The notes: generated from the letters alone by a model not told the origin. Positions 9,745-22,259 are shown, counted from the stretch's first letter. The stretch is 64,000 bases of DNA from Silurus meridionalis (GCF_014805685.1 NC_060887.1:37407305-37471304), one strand, 5' to 3'. Numbers and translations are program-made.

Positions 9745-10203
9745 TTACAGTGCATTCAGAAAGTATTCACATGAATTGAAATAAAAAAGGATACAATGAT
9801 TTTATAATTGTTTCACATCAGGCTGCACCCCATATCCCATAATGACAAGGCAAGAAACTAATGAACAGAAAAAAACCCTGAAATCTCTTCTCGCAGTTTT
9901 AGATGCATCATAATCATTTCTCGGGGTCATCTCTGAGATGTTTCTACACATTGAATGCAGTCCACTTGTGGCACAGCCAATGTCTGGGATATGATTTGGA
10001 GAGGACATGAGGGGAAGCAAGCTGAGTGCAGAGCTCAGAGTCAAGATTGAATCGAGGCACTGATCAAAGGAAGGCTACAAACCCTTTCTGCTGCACTGAT
10101 GGTCTCTAAGACTCTAAACAGAAAGGATAAATAACCCTTTAGCATAAGACTGCAGCATATTGAAATATGAAAAATTGGACTGCATAGAATCCGAATGCAC
10201 CAT
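9745..10203. mobile_element. Decayed Tc1 element with CAGTGCATTC ends
   Basis: The left end TACAGTGCATTCAGAAAGTA and right end CCGAATGCACC resemble the Tc1 terminal repeat that starts CAGTGCATCCGGAAAGTATT. Internal sequence is strongly decayed and has no intact transposase frame. A second left end of this family is at 42,594. Confidence 0.6.
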
Positions 10204-10221
10204 CAGTTCTTTATAGTTCAT

Positions 10222-10430
10222 TGAATGGACATTTAGTGTCGCTCAGATGAGGATGAGGTTCTCTTTTGAGTCTGGTTCCTCTCAAGGTTCCTTCCTCATG
10301 AAGGCTCAGAGAGTTTTTCCTTACCTCAGGCACTATTGGTTTGCTCATAATGGACAAAGCTACAATTATAAGGAACAACTTCTACTTATACCACTTTAAA
10401 AATTTCTGTAAAGCGACTTTGAAATTGACT
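10222..10430 (+). mobile_element. L2-type LINE 3' UTR fragment
   Basis: GAGTCTGGTTCCTCTCAAGG and the following CTTCCTCATG / TTTTTCCTTACC pattern match, in opposite orientation, the 3' UTR of the L2 copy at 31,654-34,622. No coding part is present. Confidence 0.75.
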
Positions 10431-10479
10431 TGCCACAGTCACCATGGCTGTTTGGCTAAACGCCAACCTCAACCCTCTA

Positions 10480-11104
10480 TTAGAGATTGTAGTATTCATT
10501 CTCATCAATTGCAGAACTGCAAGACTCGCCTGGAGGAGGCCGAACGAAGGATCGCCTTGGCGGAGGAGTTAGCAGAGAGTTCTGGCCCTTGAAAGTTGAG
10601 CTGCATTACTCACTGATCACGTAGATGAGAATGGCGCAAACAGATTCGCATTCTCGGCTTACCGGAGGGGCAGAAGGTTATAACACGGTGTCATTTCTCC
10701 AAAATTGGATCCCGGAGTTTCCTTATTTGCAGACTAAAGGTGGCTACATTAAGATTGAAAGGGCTCACCGGCGCACTCTAGCTTCCAGGTATCAAGGAGA
10801 GACCCAGACCGTTGGATGGTGTGCATGCATAACTTTGGAGACAAACAGAGGATTCTGTTAATGGATGGAAATCTGCGGTTTGAGAACAGTAAGGTGTCTT
10901 TCTGGAGATTTCTCCGCCGCTGGGTTCCGTAAGCGCAGGGAATTTGATTCAGCTAAACAGCGCTTGCAGGAGATTGGAGCTTGTTATGCAATGTTCTACC
11001 CAGCTAAGCTGCGAGTAACCAATGGGAACACCACCAAGGCTCTGTGGACACCTGCAGCGGTCTTAGATTTTATTACTCAGAAAGAGCAGCATGTACAACT
11101 TTGA
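10480..11104 (+). pseudogene. L1/Tx1-type LINE ORF1 pseudogene
   Basis: ORF1 of L1-like LINEs encodes an RNA-binding chaperone with a coiled coil. Here a coiled-coil stretch (KTRLEEAERRIALAEELAES) is followed by the ILGLPEGAEG-like RRM entry, an IKIERAHR segment near 10,740-10,770 and the C-terminal FSAAGFRKRREFDSAKQRL / YPAKLRV block. Frames change and stops occur near 10,590 and 10,861, so it is inactive. ORF2 follows on the same strand. Confidence 0.8.
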
Positions 11105-11639
11105 CGGTGACGGTGTTGTTCAAACTACCTTGCGGTGCCTGGATTAGCGCTGAATAGGAAACTCGAACTGTTCACTCTAATTTGCGTTCTTGACTTATTA
11201 CTTATAGTTGTGACTGATCAGTGCGGACGATGTTGGAAACTTGAGTGAGTTGTGTTTGAAAGTGTTCTGTTCGGGATTTTCTGAACGGAAAGGATGGTTC
11301 TTTAGGACTTGTGTTCCCTTTATGAGAAGGGAATATGCTCCCTTTTCTTCTTCTTCTTTACCTTCTTTTTCTCATTTTTCTCGTTTTTTATAAGTCTGTT
11401 TTTGTTGTTTTTTTATGGTTGTTGTTATTATCTTATGATGATGTTACATTTGGTTTCTAAATTCCAATGTATGTTCCACTGCCCAGAAATGCGTGTGTTA
11501 TTTATTTTTGTATATTTGTGTTACTTTACTGTATGTGAAATCTCAGTGCAGAGGATTGTATAGATGGAAGGCTTCAGTTTATCTTCAGTTGCTTCTTTGT
11601 GCCCTCATTGCATCAGAATGTACAGTGTATAGATGGTTA
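11105..11639. other. ORF1-ORF2 interval of the L1 copy
   Basis: The stretch between recognisable ORF1 and ORF2 is T-rich in the middle (11,340-11,430) and shows no coding similarity. Confidence 0.45.
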
Positions 11640-12261
11640 ATAGCAATTTAAGAGTTTCAACATGGAGTGTAAGCTGTTTGCATGGTAAACTTAAAATCCT
11701 TCGGTTGGTTAAGTAAAGAGCAGGTTCATTTGGCCCTGTTGCAGGAGACCCATTTGAATGACAGGGAGTGCTCTAATCTTAAACATAAGCGGATCGGTCA
11801 AATTTATTTCTCCTCCTTTACAACTAGCAGTAGGGGGGTCGCTATCCTAGTGAATAGAAATGTACATTTTAAAATTTTGAATAGTGTTAAGGATAAGCGA
11901 GGCTGTTTTGTTGTTGTTAGGGGGTTATTGAATGGAGAGAGATAACCCTTTTGAATGTGTATTCCCCAACAGGCTTTTCTCCTGAGCTTCTCACTAAGGC
12001 TTTTTCAGATCTGTTGGACATTGCGTCCGGCACGGTGATTATAGGGGGTTTTAATTGTTTGTTAAATCCTTTATTGGATTGACTCCCTTCTAAGAATTGC
12101 CCTCCCTTTAAGCAATCTAAAGTCAAAGAGTTGGGCTACACTGATGTCTGGTGTACTTTTAACCCACTGCAAACAAAATTTACATTTTACTCCCCTCCTC
12201 ATAAGTCGTATTCTAGGATTGATGATTTTTTGTTCCTAGTGCAATTTATCTCCAGTTGTAC

Positions 12262-12513
12262 TATAGAATAGAATAGCATTTATTTGTCACATATACATTA
12301 CAGCACAGTAAAAAATTTTCTTCGCATATCCCAGTTTGCTCAGAAGCTGGGGTTAGAGTGCAGGGTCAGCCATGATACGGCACCCCTGGAGCACAGAGGG
12401 TTAAGGGCCTTGCTCAAGGGCCAAAGAGTGGCAGCTTGGCGATACCGAGGCTTCAACCGCCGACCTGCCGATCAGTAACCAGCGCCTTAACCACTGAGCT
12501 CCCACTCCCCATT
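12262..12513 (-). mobile_element. Interspersed repeat, LINE-tail family X, copy 2 (inside L1 ORF2)
   Basis: It starts with a GAATA-type short tandem and TTTATTTGTCACATA and ends at CCTTAACCACTGAGCTCCCA. It splits the L1 endonuclease between FLVQFISSCT and ITTSKTVVSDHS, so it is younger than the L1. Confidence 0.7.
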
Positions 12514-12637
12514 ACTACAAGTAAGACTGTTGTTTCTGATCATTCTATGGTAATACTGGACATATTAGTGTAAAGACCTTCAAAATCTACTGAGCGCTGG
12601 AGATTCAACATGTTATTGCTCAAAGATAGTACATTTA

Positions 12638-13398
12638 CCGTAATTTCTGAACTATAAAGCGCACCCATATATAAGCCGCACCCACTGAATTTGACAAAAG
12701 ATGTCTACACTGAAACTAATGAACTTTACACAGGTTTAATGAAAGACAGTGTCTGTTACACGGTGTAACGGGTGAAATATGTTGCGCTTCCTTTAGGAGC
12801 ATATCGGTATTTTGGGAATAGCCTGCCTGCCGCATTTTTCCGCTATTACTGCATGTGTGTGAGACCTGAGGAATATGTCCTTATTATTTTCTGATGCTCA
12901 TTTTTAAGTTTCTTTGACTAACCCGTAACACTGTTGCCAAGAATACTAAAAAAGCACGAGTTTTGGAAACCTGTCTGTGCTTATATGATTTCTGTTGCAA
13001 CTGGAGTTAGCGAGCTCTCCCTTCACCCAGACTCAATGCGTTACAACGGCTTGTATCTAAACAGTAGCCGACCAAGAAAGTCATTGTTCACTGTCTTCCT
13101 CCTTCCTTTCCCTTCCTTTACTATTTCTCTCGGGAGTTTATCTTTTGCCATCATTGTGCTTTTAAAAATCTCCATCGGTGGAAGTTTTTTCTCCCGAAGC
13201 CGTGCAGCTCAGAACACAGGTGAAGTTTCTGTTCGGAAATTTCATTGGTCTAATGTTATGGGGTTCAGTTTTTTGGCTTGAAGTTTGTGAAACCGGGAAA
13301 ACCCAGGAAAAAAAATCATAAATAAGCCGCTTCGTTGTTTAAGCCGCGGGGTTCAAAACGTGGGGAAAAAGTAGCGGCTTATAGTCCGAAAAAGACGG
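12638..13398. mobile_element. pogo/Tigger-like MITE, copy 1
   Basis: The ends CCGTAATTTCTGAACTATAA and TTATAGTCCGAAAAAGACGG are inverted relatives and are flanked by TA on both sides (12,636-12,637 and 13,399-13,400), fitting TA-targeting pogo/Tigger elements. The element interrupts L1 ORF2 within the LLKDSTF-ISYL stretch. A shorter copy is at 54,377-54,719 in opposite orientation. A 115-codon open frame inside has no recognised domain. Confidence 0.75.
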
Positions 13399-14364
13399 TA
13401 TTTCATATCTTAGTTCTGAAGTCAAGATTTTTTGGTCAGTTAATTCGAGGTCAATTGATGATTCCTCCTTGTGGGAGACTTGTAAAGCCTGCATCAGAAG
13501 ATTGGCTATATCCTATTCTATTACAAAAATAGGAAACAAACAATGAAGCTGGAAAGCCTGGAATCAGAACTCCGAATGGCTACCAGGGATCATGTAAATG
13601 ATCCTTCTTATGATAATTTGGAGAAACTGAGTGTAACACCTGCCTCCTTGGACTTGTTATCGCAGCAGGCTAACACTAAAATAGTATTTTCAAAGCAAAG
13701 ATTGTATGAACATGGCAATAAACCTAATAACTATTTATCTTATTTATTAAAAAATAAATATAGTCATCAATTCATTACCTCTGTTAGGGATTTAACGGGA
13801 GAACAATCACTTGATTCTGGGGTTATACATTTTACATTTAAGCCGTTTTACTCAGATTTATATCAGTCTGAATCTTCTCCTCAACATGATACGGCTATGA
13901 AAAGCTTTTTTGACAGGTTAACACTCCCACGTATATCGGATGAACAAAGAATGGTCTTAAATGCCCCCATTTAAAAGGAAAAAGCCTCAGTGGCTTTACA
14001 TAGGCTACAAACTGGTAAATCTCCTGCTCTGGATGGCCTAGGGAGCGAAGTGTATAAAGAATTTGAGCACTTTGTGATAGATCCCTTGTTAGCTATGTAT
14101 GACCGTTCATTTATGAGAAATAGGTTTACTCAGTCACTGAGAGAGTCCAGTGTCTCTCTTATTCTTAAACAAGAAAAGATCCAGAGAATTGTGGGTCCTA
14201 CAGACCGATCTCTTTGTTGAACGTAGATTCAAAGCTGCTCTCCAAAATCCTCGCATTGTGATTAGAGAAAATACTTCCATCTATATTTCAATCTAGAAAG
14301 GTTTGGCCTTGGTGATAACTTTATTCAATGGGTTCATCTACTTTATTCTGCACCTCGTGCAGCT

Positions 14365-14730
14365 TTACTTTATTTATTTACGTTTACACACTATCAGCTT
14401 TAAAATATTCCCCTTTAACTGCAATACAGCGCTCCCAGCGTTCCTAACACTTCTGGAATGTATCCTGATAGTCTTCTTTTTGAAGCGTGTCAAGCACCTT
14501 CTGCGATTTGCGCTGGATCTCCGCAATTGTGTCGTGAGCTGATCTTCATCTTCGAAGTCTGTAGGAGCCGGAACTGGTGAGTAGGGTGGGTGCGGAAGTA
14601 AGATCATGTTGTTGAGAAACTCAAGTTTGAGGAGAGCTGGGTGCACTTGTCTTTTGGCACACTGACTTATGAAAGTTGGTGCTCCCCTTGACTGTGTGTG
14701 CAGCCTTGTGCTGCCATCTGCTGGCATGTT
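14365..14730 (-). pseudogene. mariner transposase C-terminal remnant
   Basis: On the minus strand the frame reads LLPHPPYSPVPAPTDF, the mariner DD34D block whose final Asp is the third catalytic residue. It is followed by a decayed form of the conserved C-terminus (GxYFEG region). Only the last third of a mariner transposase is present and the spacing after the motif is disrupted. A smaller piece of the same C-terminus lies at 19,865-19,985. Confidence 0.75.
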
Positions 14731-15112
14731 ACAAAACTAGTGTCAAATCCTTATGAAACCACTTTGTAGAATTATAACGTGGAAGCAAGTAGTGAAGTGT
14801 GTAGTGTGCACAAAGTTAGTGGCTTAGCCTTGCTAGTATAAAAGTTATTGCAAACATTTTATTATTTTATTAGTGTTCTTATATTTATTATTTATTTTTT
14901 GCTGAAATAGTGTTACTCCATGTGTTTACAACTATTTCTTATTCTAACACAACAGCTAAGCGAAATGAGCAACATGACGTCTGCTAGTGTGGAGCACCAG
15001 TCTCTACTGATTTATAATGTTTTCTACTAACAAGTTCAACTTCATAACTGGAGTTTAAACTGCTTCTGCTGGAGATACAGTTTCTGTGAGAAAAGCAAAA
15101 GCATGAAAGTTA
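14731..15112. other. Unannotated sequence
   Basis: AT-rich, no feature recognised. Confidence 0.4.
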
Positions 15113-15117
15113 GTGTA

Positions 15118-15470
15118 CCTTCTACTTCTTCTTCTTTTAGCTTCTTTCATTAGGGGTCACCACAGTGGATCATCCATCTCAATACCCCCTCTGTTCTCTA
15201 CATCTGCCTCTTTCAAACCAACTACCTGCATCTCTTACCTCACCACATCCATAAACCTCCTTCTTGGTCTTCCTCTTTTCCTCCTTCCTGGTGCCTCCAT
15301 CCTCAGCATTCTCCTACTGATATACCCCATGTCCCTCCTTTGCACATGTCCAAACCATCTCAATATCACCTCCCTTACCTTGTCTCCAAAACGTCCTACA
15401 TGCACTGTCCCTGTAATAAACTCTTTTCTAATCCCGTCCATCCTCGTCACTCCCAGGGAACATCTCAGAA
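15118..15470 (-). mobile_element. RTE-type LINE 3' end
   Basis: The minus-strand frame reads LRWFGHVQRRDMGYISRRML and then APGRRKRGRPRRRFMDVVR, the conserved C-terminus of RTE-clade ORF2 in fish. The 3' end shows ATGATCCACTGTGGTGACCC (minus strand) followed by a GAAGAA-type tail. The copy is 5'-truncated and lacks endonuclease and RT motifs. Confidence 0.85.
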
Positions 15471-15553
15471 AGTTAGTGTGTAGTGAAGGATTAATAATCA
15501 TTACAGCCACTACCAGCTGTCTGATAGAAATTCAGATGATTATAAGACTTTAG

Positions 15554-15637
15554 AAAAGGGCAAGGCATCCTGAACGCTTTCTTACCTCTGAACCTAAAAC
15601 CTTTACATAATACTAATTAGTGGTGTGAGAGAAAGAA

Positions 15638-15668
<31 letters not shown>

Positions 15669-16189
15669 GAGAATGAGAAACAGATCCTCACCCTATACAT
15701 TTTTCCTCAGTAATGTTCATTAAATCTGTGCTATCATAAACCTCCATCACTTACTAATAGCACCGAGTGTAATTGTGTTTCGTAGCCTGACCTGTGTGCT
15801 CTGAATTTTGATGTTGTAGAAAATGATGATGTGAAAGACAGAGAGGGAGAGAGAGAGAGCTCATGCAGTGACATTATGGAAATGTGCTGTTTATGAATAA
15901 GGGACTGTTAGTGAGTGAAATCTTCAGGACCTTCTCTCAGATGGAACAGCAGGAGGTGGAGTGAAAATAATTTACTTAGATGTGCCTCTAAGCTAAAGGT
16001 TTATGACCCCACAGTGAGGAGAGTGTGTGGAGTGTTACACAGAGAGATATTTTCTCTCAGCATTTGCATACAAATAAATTAAATTGAGTGACTCAACACA
16101 CTCAGAGGACAAAAAAGTTCACTATACAAGACTGTACTACACAATACACTATTCTAAAATATACTGTACTATACAACACTATTTTATAC
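15554..16189. other. Unannotated sequence with short GA runs
   Basis: Imperfect GA repeats occur at 15,631-15,672 and 15,841-15,860. Nothing else was recognised. Confidence 0.4.
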
Positions 16190-16361
16190 CATACCAATCA
16201 GGCATAACATTATGACCACCTGTTTTGTTGGTCCCCCTTTTGCTGCCAAAACAGTCGTGCTTGTTAAGCATTAGCAGCATGGACGTCTTCAGCAGTTTAA
16301 GCTACAGGAGCTCTTCTGTTGGATCAGACCACACGGTCCAGCCTTACAGCTAAGCCATGTT
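16190..16361. mobile_element. Tc1/mariner-like terminal fragment
   Basis: CAGGCATAACATTATGACCA is a terminal sequence shared by a widespread fish Tc1-like family. Only one end remains, and an L2 fragment follows directly. Confidence 0.5.
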
Positions 16362-16607
16362 GAGATGTGTAGTGATGGTGATCAGATGCAGTCTGTTGAC
16401 ATTAACTACAGTCCAAATCCTCAGAGTTCCTGTTCTTACTCTGTAAACTCATGGATCCCCAGGCCATAGATCTGAAACATCCCCAGCTGCACAGAGTCTT
16501 CCAATCGAAGAGAACACCACTCAGAGTCAGGCCTGGATGAAGTGGGAAGATCCGAGGAGAGGGGCAGGAACACTGGTCACTGGAACCTCAGGAGCATGTT
16601 TAACTCG

Positions 16608-16654
<47 letters not shown>

Positions 16655-17375
16655 AGGAGTAACAGGGAGAGAAAGATATGAATTATTAAGTATCCTTATT
16701 GTTGTATAGAAGTTAAGGACATTGCATCGCTATGGCAGCAGAACTAAAAGGGAGAACCAGAAGGTAACACAGACATGAGGGATCTCTGTGATAAGAGACT
16801 ACTCAACACACCATCGTCAACAAACCTGAGTGAATGTGTGAGAGTGAGTGGACGACAGCATACAAAGATTTGCGCCTTTACCTCAGAAAAACAAACTGAC
16901 AAAAAGCCTAACTAAATAAATATGTTTTCAGCCTCGACTTGAACACTGAGACTGTGTCTGAGTCCCAAACACTGATTGGAAGGCTGTTCCCTGAGTGTGG
17001 GCTTTATAAGAGAAAGATCTGCCCCATGCTGTAGTCTACATTATTTAGGGTACCAACAGATAGCCTGCACCTTTTAATCTAAGTAGGCGTGGAGGATCAT
17101 ACTGGTACAGAAGTTCACTCAGATACTGCGGTGCGAGACCGTTAAGTGCTTTATACGTCAGTAGTAGTATTTTATAATCAGTGTGAGATGTAATTGGGAG
17201 CGGTGTAGACTAAATAAAACAGCGGTGATGTGCTCATATTTTCTAGATCTAGTGAGGACTCTTGCTGCTGCATTCTGGACCAACTGAAGCTTATTTATGC
17301 ACTTACTCCATCACCCAGACAGTAAAGCGTTAAAGGTGTCGAATCTCAATGTAACAGTCTAGTTTTTCTGAATCC
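16362..17375 (-). mobile_element. L2-type LINE 3' fragment with internal (GA)n
   Basis: Sequence is collinear with 31,940-32,960, including the GA microsatellite at 16,611-16,651 and the CTAGTGAGGACTCTTGCTGC block, which is antisense to the RT C-terminal region. No intact frame remains. Confidence 0.85.
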
Positions 17376-19864
17376 TGTAAAGACATCATATTTCATGTCA
17401 TGTGTTCCAATATTTTTGATCACTTGAAAAATGTTTGAGTTTGAAGAATGAGGTGCCATGCATTAAGTTGTTTAATGCGTCTAGATTTAAATGTTTGGAG
17501 ATTAAAGCTGAACTTCAGCTCTATTGTCTCGTATTCTTTGACGTTCATCTTGAAACCCATTGCCTTCAATGTATAGCAAATTTAGAAGAACTGGTCTCTC
17601 TGTTCCAATACCTTTGATGGAGACTGTTTAAATCAATGTCTGTATTGTTATCATGCTTATAAAAGATTATTAATGACACAGAGTGATTAGTAGTTATACA
17701 CTGTAGGTAAGCGCTCAAAAAACTGAACATTTCAATTGAATTCTTCATAAAATAAGCTTTTTCTCTTTAATTGGTTTAAACTACATTTGCTTAAAAGGTG
17801 CTAGTGCAGGATAGGAAGTATGATAGTCTGGGATTTAATTTGATTTAAAAGCTAAAAAGCTTTTAAAAAAGTAAAAAGATGAATCTGACCTATCTGAACA
17901 TATTCAGATAATCATAAATGTATCTGCATGTATCTGAGCCAGGTGTGAAAATTGACCAAAGAGCTGCTCTCAAAAAAACACATCTCCCAGAGGTGCATGT
18001 ATCACATTTATAAAAACTGGAAATGTCAAGTCATATGAACAGGAAGCTGATGCTCGGTCTGAGGTGTAATATATATTCAGTATATATATAATATTCGCAA
18101 CCTGTGACATTTCATTCAGCATCAGAGTGACAGTCAAACACTTCAAATTGTTCGCTACATCTGGTTTATTAAAGGTCTGACAGCATGCTTACAGCAAAAG
18201 ACATATTTTAGCTCCTCCCCTGGTATTTTCCACCAAAATGTCAACTTTATTTAACTTTAGAACTTGTGAACTGAAGATTTTGTAGCATCCTAACTTCTAT
18301 TGCGAGCAACTTAACTCAAGGTTAAAGTAACATGCTAACTGTCTCAGGGGGGATTACTTTGGTCGCAAGGTGGGAGGATCTTTTCGGTGCATTTCTGACC
18401 TCGGTGAGAAGACCGTCACAATAAGATGTGGCCATTATGGCTAATAGGGTGTGAAATGACTCATTTGCTTTTTTATTGGCTATCGCACAGCGCAGCTAGT
18501 TTGCTATGGCAAATTGGTTTGCGTTGATGACATCTCACTAATGGCTATCTCTAAAGCAAAGTTAATGTAGTGGACAGGGCTTGTCTCATGAATCTAAATA
18601 AAACAGAATAGGAGTCAGGAGAGAAAAATGGTCTGCAAGCTCAAACCTGAAGGGTTGCACGGTAATGAATAGGAGTATAATCGTTTTACTGTGTCTTTAC
18701 TGACAAACTTAATGATGAAGCATTTTTACAAACGGTTGAGTCGACCCCTCCTTGCTTGTTACCTTCTGCAAGTTACAGTCTCCATATAAAAAGTATGATT
18801 CTTTGTGTAATTTCATCATTCCCTCAAAGAAATAGATACGTAATACTTTTTGGAAAATTGCCTTGAGATAGATTTAAATTTGTATAGGCAACAATGAAAT
18901 TCAGCATGAGACTGTTGAACAGGAGAGCCAGGCTGAATTGTGTTCAGCTGTATGCTTGTCAGATGAAACCATTTTTTTCTGACTTGTTCTTTTTCCTTTC
19001 AGGAGAATGGAGCGATAGAATAGATGCAGATTTAACATTCTGGCTCGGTTGGGCTTAGTTTATTGTTTGCTTTCTCATGGTCGGTCACCTGCTAGGATAA
19101 ATGTAGCACATAGCAGAAACATACCAGTCAGTAGCAGTATTCGTTTTCCATTTATATGCTGAAGAATGTAATATTTTATGGATTAAGATTTTGCCATGGC
19201 ACAAGGGCTTGTCCAACTTTTAGTATACAGTATACATTACATACATTAGCAAAGCAATTAAACAGAATGTACAAAAGGTTTCCCGCCTGGATTTTTGGAG
19301 CCATGCATGAGGCTGGTCTGCAAATAAGTGCTTGGTGACAGTGACACCCACACAAGCCATTCAGGTTAAGTCTAAAATTGTAATAATAGAGCCTTCTGGT
19401 CTTTCACCACCTAGATGCAATACCAGCAGGGTGACAGGAATGCAATTTACAGCCATTTTATTTTTTGAAAGATTACACCTTTGTAAAGAAACCGGTTCTG
19501 AAAAAGTGGAATGTAACCTTGGTTATGTGGAATGCGCCTGAGATAATGTATGAAATAAAAAGTAAAAGGACTTTAAAAAACACATTAACCCAGTGTACAT
19601 TCCCTGCATTGATAAAGCAGCACCAGAAAACTGTTTTGGAGTCTTTCTCTTCAAAGTTGTGTTAAGATTTTGGGCATTGAACTGGTAGATGTAGATGTGG
19701 TGATCGTGCTCACTATTTTATTAGAGGTTGATCTATCGGTTTTGCAAATTAATCGGCACCAATACTTGACTGCTAGAACTAGCCGCGCAAGTCCATACCG
19801 ATTTTTTTCTGGGTTGTGTTATACAGTATGAGAGTGATATTAAGAAGTTTCGAGACTGGCTCTG
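17376..19864. other. 2.5 kb without recognised features
   Basis: AT-rich sequence with a few frames of 60-70 codons, none similar to a known protein. No clear repeat family, hairpin or microsatellite was recognised. Old decayed repeats or conserved noncoding elements cannot be excluded by eye. Confidence 0.4.
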
Positions 19865-19985
19865 TATATAAGAAAGTACTTTATTGATCTACATTTACAC
19901 ACTGTTACCTTCAAAATAGTCCCCTTGCCCTTCTTCTGGAATGTGTCCTGGAAGTCTTTTTTTAAGCATGTTAAGCACCTTCTGT
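19865..19985 (-). mobile_element. mariner transposase C-terminal snippet
   Basis: TTTACACACTGTTACCTTCAA, CTTCTGGAATGTGTCCTGGA and AAGCACCTTCTG parallel 14,380-14,510, the decayed mariner C-terminus. Confidence 0.55.
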
Positions 19986-20164
19986 GAAAGCACCTATTCA
20001 AGCACCTATTAGTGGCTACTGGAATCCACTGGTGGCTGCTGCGAGTACTGGTGGCTGCTGCAACTACTGGAGGCTACTGGTGGCTGCTGCGGTTACTGGC
20101 GACTTCTGGCGGCTGTTGCGACTACTTGCCGCTCCTGCAGCTACTGGTGGCTGTTGCAGCTATT
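19986..20164. repeat. GCT-rich minisatellite (CTACTGGTGGCTGCTG-like unit)
   Basis: About nine degenerate units of 18-21 bp built from ACTGGTGGCTGCTG lie exactly between the mariner snippet and the 5' truncation point of an L2 copy. Confidence 0.8.
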
Positions 20165-21535
20165 ATCAAATGGAAATGGAAATCTATAATAACTACCTGT
20201 CAGTTAGACCCCCTTCCAACATAATTAGTCAAAGTCTATCACTTTATTTGCTTTTTATTACTGAGATCATCCATTCTTCTCTCATCTTTGGCATTGTTCC
20301 CAACTTCTTTAACAATGCATCAATAACTCCTATACTCAAGAAACCAGGTGCTGATCCAAATAACCTTGATAATTTTGTCCAATTTCCAATCTGCCATTGT
20401 TATCCTAAATTCTAGAAAAGGTAGTTTTGGCTCAGGTGCAAAATCACCTATCGGTAAATAACTTATATGAACGATTCTTGTCAAGCTTCCGCTTTCACCA
20501 TAGTTGTCAGGATCTTGTCAGGAATAGTACTGAGACTGCCCATGTCAAAACGTCTAATGGTCTTCTGGTAGCGGCTGACTCAGGACTTTTGTCTACTTTA
20601 ATTCTCGACTTTATCTCAGCGTTTGACACTATCTCCCATGATATTTTATTAGATAGATTGCAGTCCATTGGATTTGGAGATGCTTCCTTGGCTTGGTTTA
20701 CATCTTATCTTTCTGGTCGCACTTAATTTGTTCTGTTAGGCAATTTTAAATCTAAACCTATAAGCATCACTGCAGGTGTCCCACAGGGTTCAGTTCTGGG
20801 CCCCTTACTATTAATCATTTATTTATTGCCACTTGTCTGTATCTTTTGGAAACATGGTATCCAAATCCATTGTTATGCTGACGACAACCAGCTCTATCTG
20901 TCCTCTAAACCTACTTCTGACCTTCCTCCATCTTATTTTTCTAACTGTTGGTCTGAAGTTAAAGCTTGGTTCTCAAATAAGTTTCTTAAACTTAACAGTA
21001 CTAAAACTGGAATACTCCTTGTGGGCAAATTTTTTTTTTTAGATATCAGTAATTTGTGTATTGACGGTTCCATAATTGCTTCTTCGACACAGGTTAAAAG
21101 CTTAGGTGTTATCCTTGACAATACCCTTTTGAAGCACATATTAAAAAGATCACCTGGACAGTTTACTATCAAATCCGTAATATAAATCGCCTCCACCTGG
21201 CCCACTCAATGAGGAGCACTGCAATTATCATTCATGCTCTTGTCACCTCACACATGGACTATTGCAATACTCTTTTTTTGTTTTTTCCCAACTCCTACAC
21301 AAGTTACAGTTGGTGGAGAACTCAGCTGCACGGAAACAGACTAGAACTCCTACAATGGCCACATATCTCCTGTTGCTCAACAGCTGCACAAATGCGTTTT
21401 GCAAATATGGGTTCTCGAGCTTTTAGCTACGTTGCCTCCTGCATGTGAAATTTACTTCCTCTTGATATTTGCAACAGCAACTCTGTCTCTATTTTAAAAT
21501 CTCATTTGAAAAGACATAATTTGAGGCAGCCATAT
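20165..21535 (+). pseudogene. L2/CR1-type LINE reverse transcriptase pseudogene
   Basis: Reverse transcriptase fragments occur in order: thumb-proximal ASITPILKKPGADPNNLDNF (about 20,318-20,380), block with the first catalytic Asp LDFISAFDTISHDILLDRL (near 20,600), the [20 protein letters not shown] with a frame change near 20,785, and [10 protein letters not shown] (near 20,875). The C-terminal SRLDY-like part reads HMDYCNTLF at 21,253. At least four frameshifts and stops make it inactive. It is 5'-truncated next to a minisatellite and ends near KSHLKRHNL at about 21,510. Confidence 0.85.
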
Positions 21536-22259
21536 TATTGACGTAATTGTACGTCTTTCTGTTTGTAGATGTTACATTATTTTAAGGTGTCCTTGAGTGT
21601 CATTTTAAGCGCCTATGCATAAAATGTGTTATTATTAATTTTTTATATAATCCATAGGTAATTGAATTGGTAATTAATATACCTTTAGACTCTTCAATAC
21701 TTCCTGCATACTTTTTTTGCTTGAGTTGTTGCTTACATAATTTTTATAGTTAAAAGCTCTTTGTTTTATTAACTTTTTTTTTTTAATCACATCCCGATGT
21801 TTTTTTTTTTTTCATTATTAGTCAACATGCTGTGTGTAAAATTATTTCCTTTCGTCGCTCTAAAACTAAAGTAGTGTGGTGATACTGATTGGCTTAGCAG
21901 AGGATGAGATGAACAAAGAATGGCCAGTTTGATTCGTTTTGACATTTACACAAATCCTGTTAAGCTCTAGCGGCTTCGATCTGCCAAAAGTCATTCGGCC
22001 TCTGTCAGTGCCAAAAAACATAAGAAAACACAACACACACAAACACACACTGCAAGGCTTCTAGCATACTTTAATCTCTTTACACTCACAAGTAAAAACC
22101 CACCACGCTACACTTTTCTTTGTAACTGCAGTGCTGTGAAACTTTATTTCAATTGCATATTCAAGTAAGAATTAATACACATAAAATACTTGTTTGAGGA
22201 TTATTACTCATCACACACTGACCTAAGGATTAATACTCATCACATACCCCTCTGAGAAC
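21536..22259. other. Unannotated AT-rich sequence
   Basis: Poly(T) runs occur near 21,775 and 21,800. No family was recognised. Confidence 0.4.

Larger units (their letters stand above)
11640..14364 (+). pseudogene. L1/Tx1-type LINE ORF2 pseudogene (endonuclease and reverse transcriptase)
   Basis: ORF2 supplies an APE-type endonuclease and reverse transcriptase. The endonuclease is seen at 11,680-12,540: ALLQETHLNDREC with the catalytic Glu context, GVAILVNRNV, and after an insertion VVSDHSMVILDIL with the SDH motif. The region linking to RT follows at 13,400-13,975, then RT entry LQTGKSPALDGLGSEVYKEF near 13,990-14,070. Frameshifts and stops are frequent, an internal deletion near 14,295 joins distant RT segments, and the sequence stops at WVHLLYSAPRAA where a mariner remnant starts. 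YxDD is therefore missing. Two insertions split it (12,262-12,513; 12,638-13,398). Confidence 0.82.

Noticed and set aside
12934..13281. 115-codon frame inside the pogo MITE as a transposase
   Set aside because: No DDE or HTH motif is visible, and the sister copy lacks much of this region.
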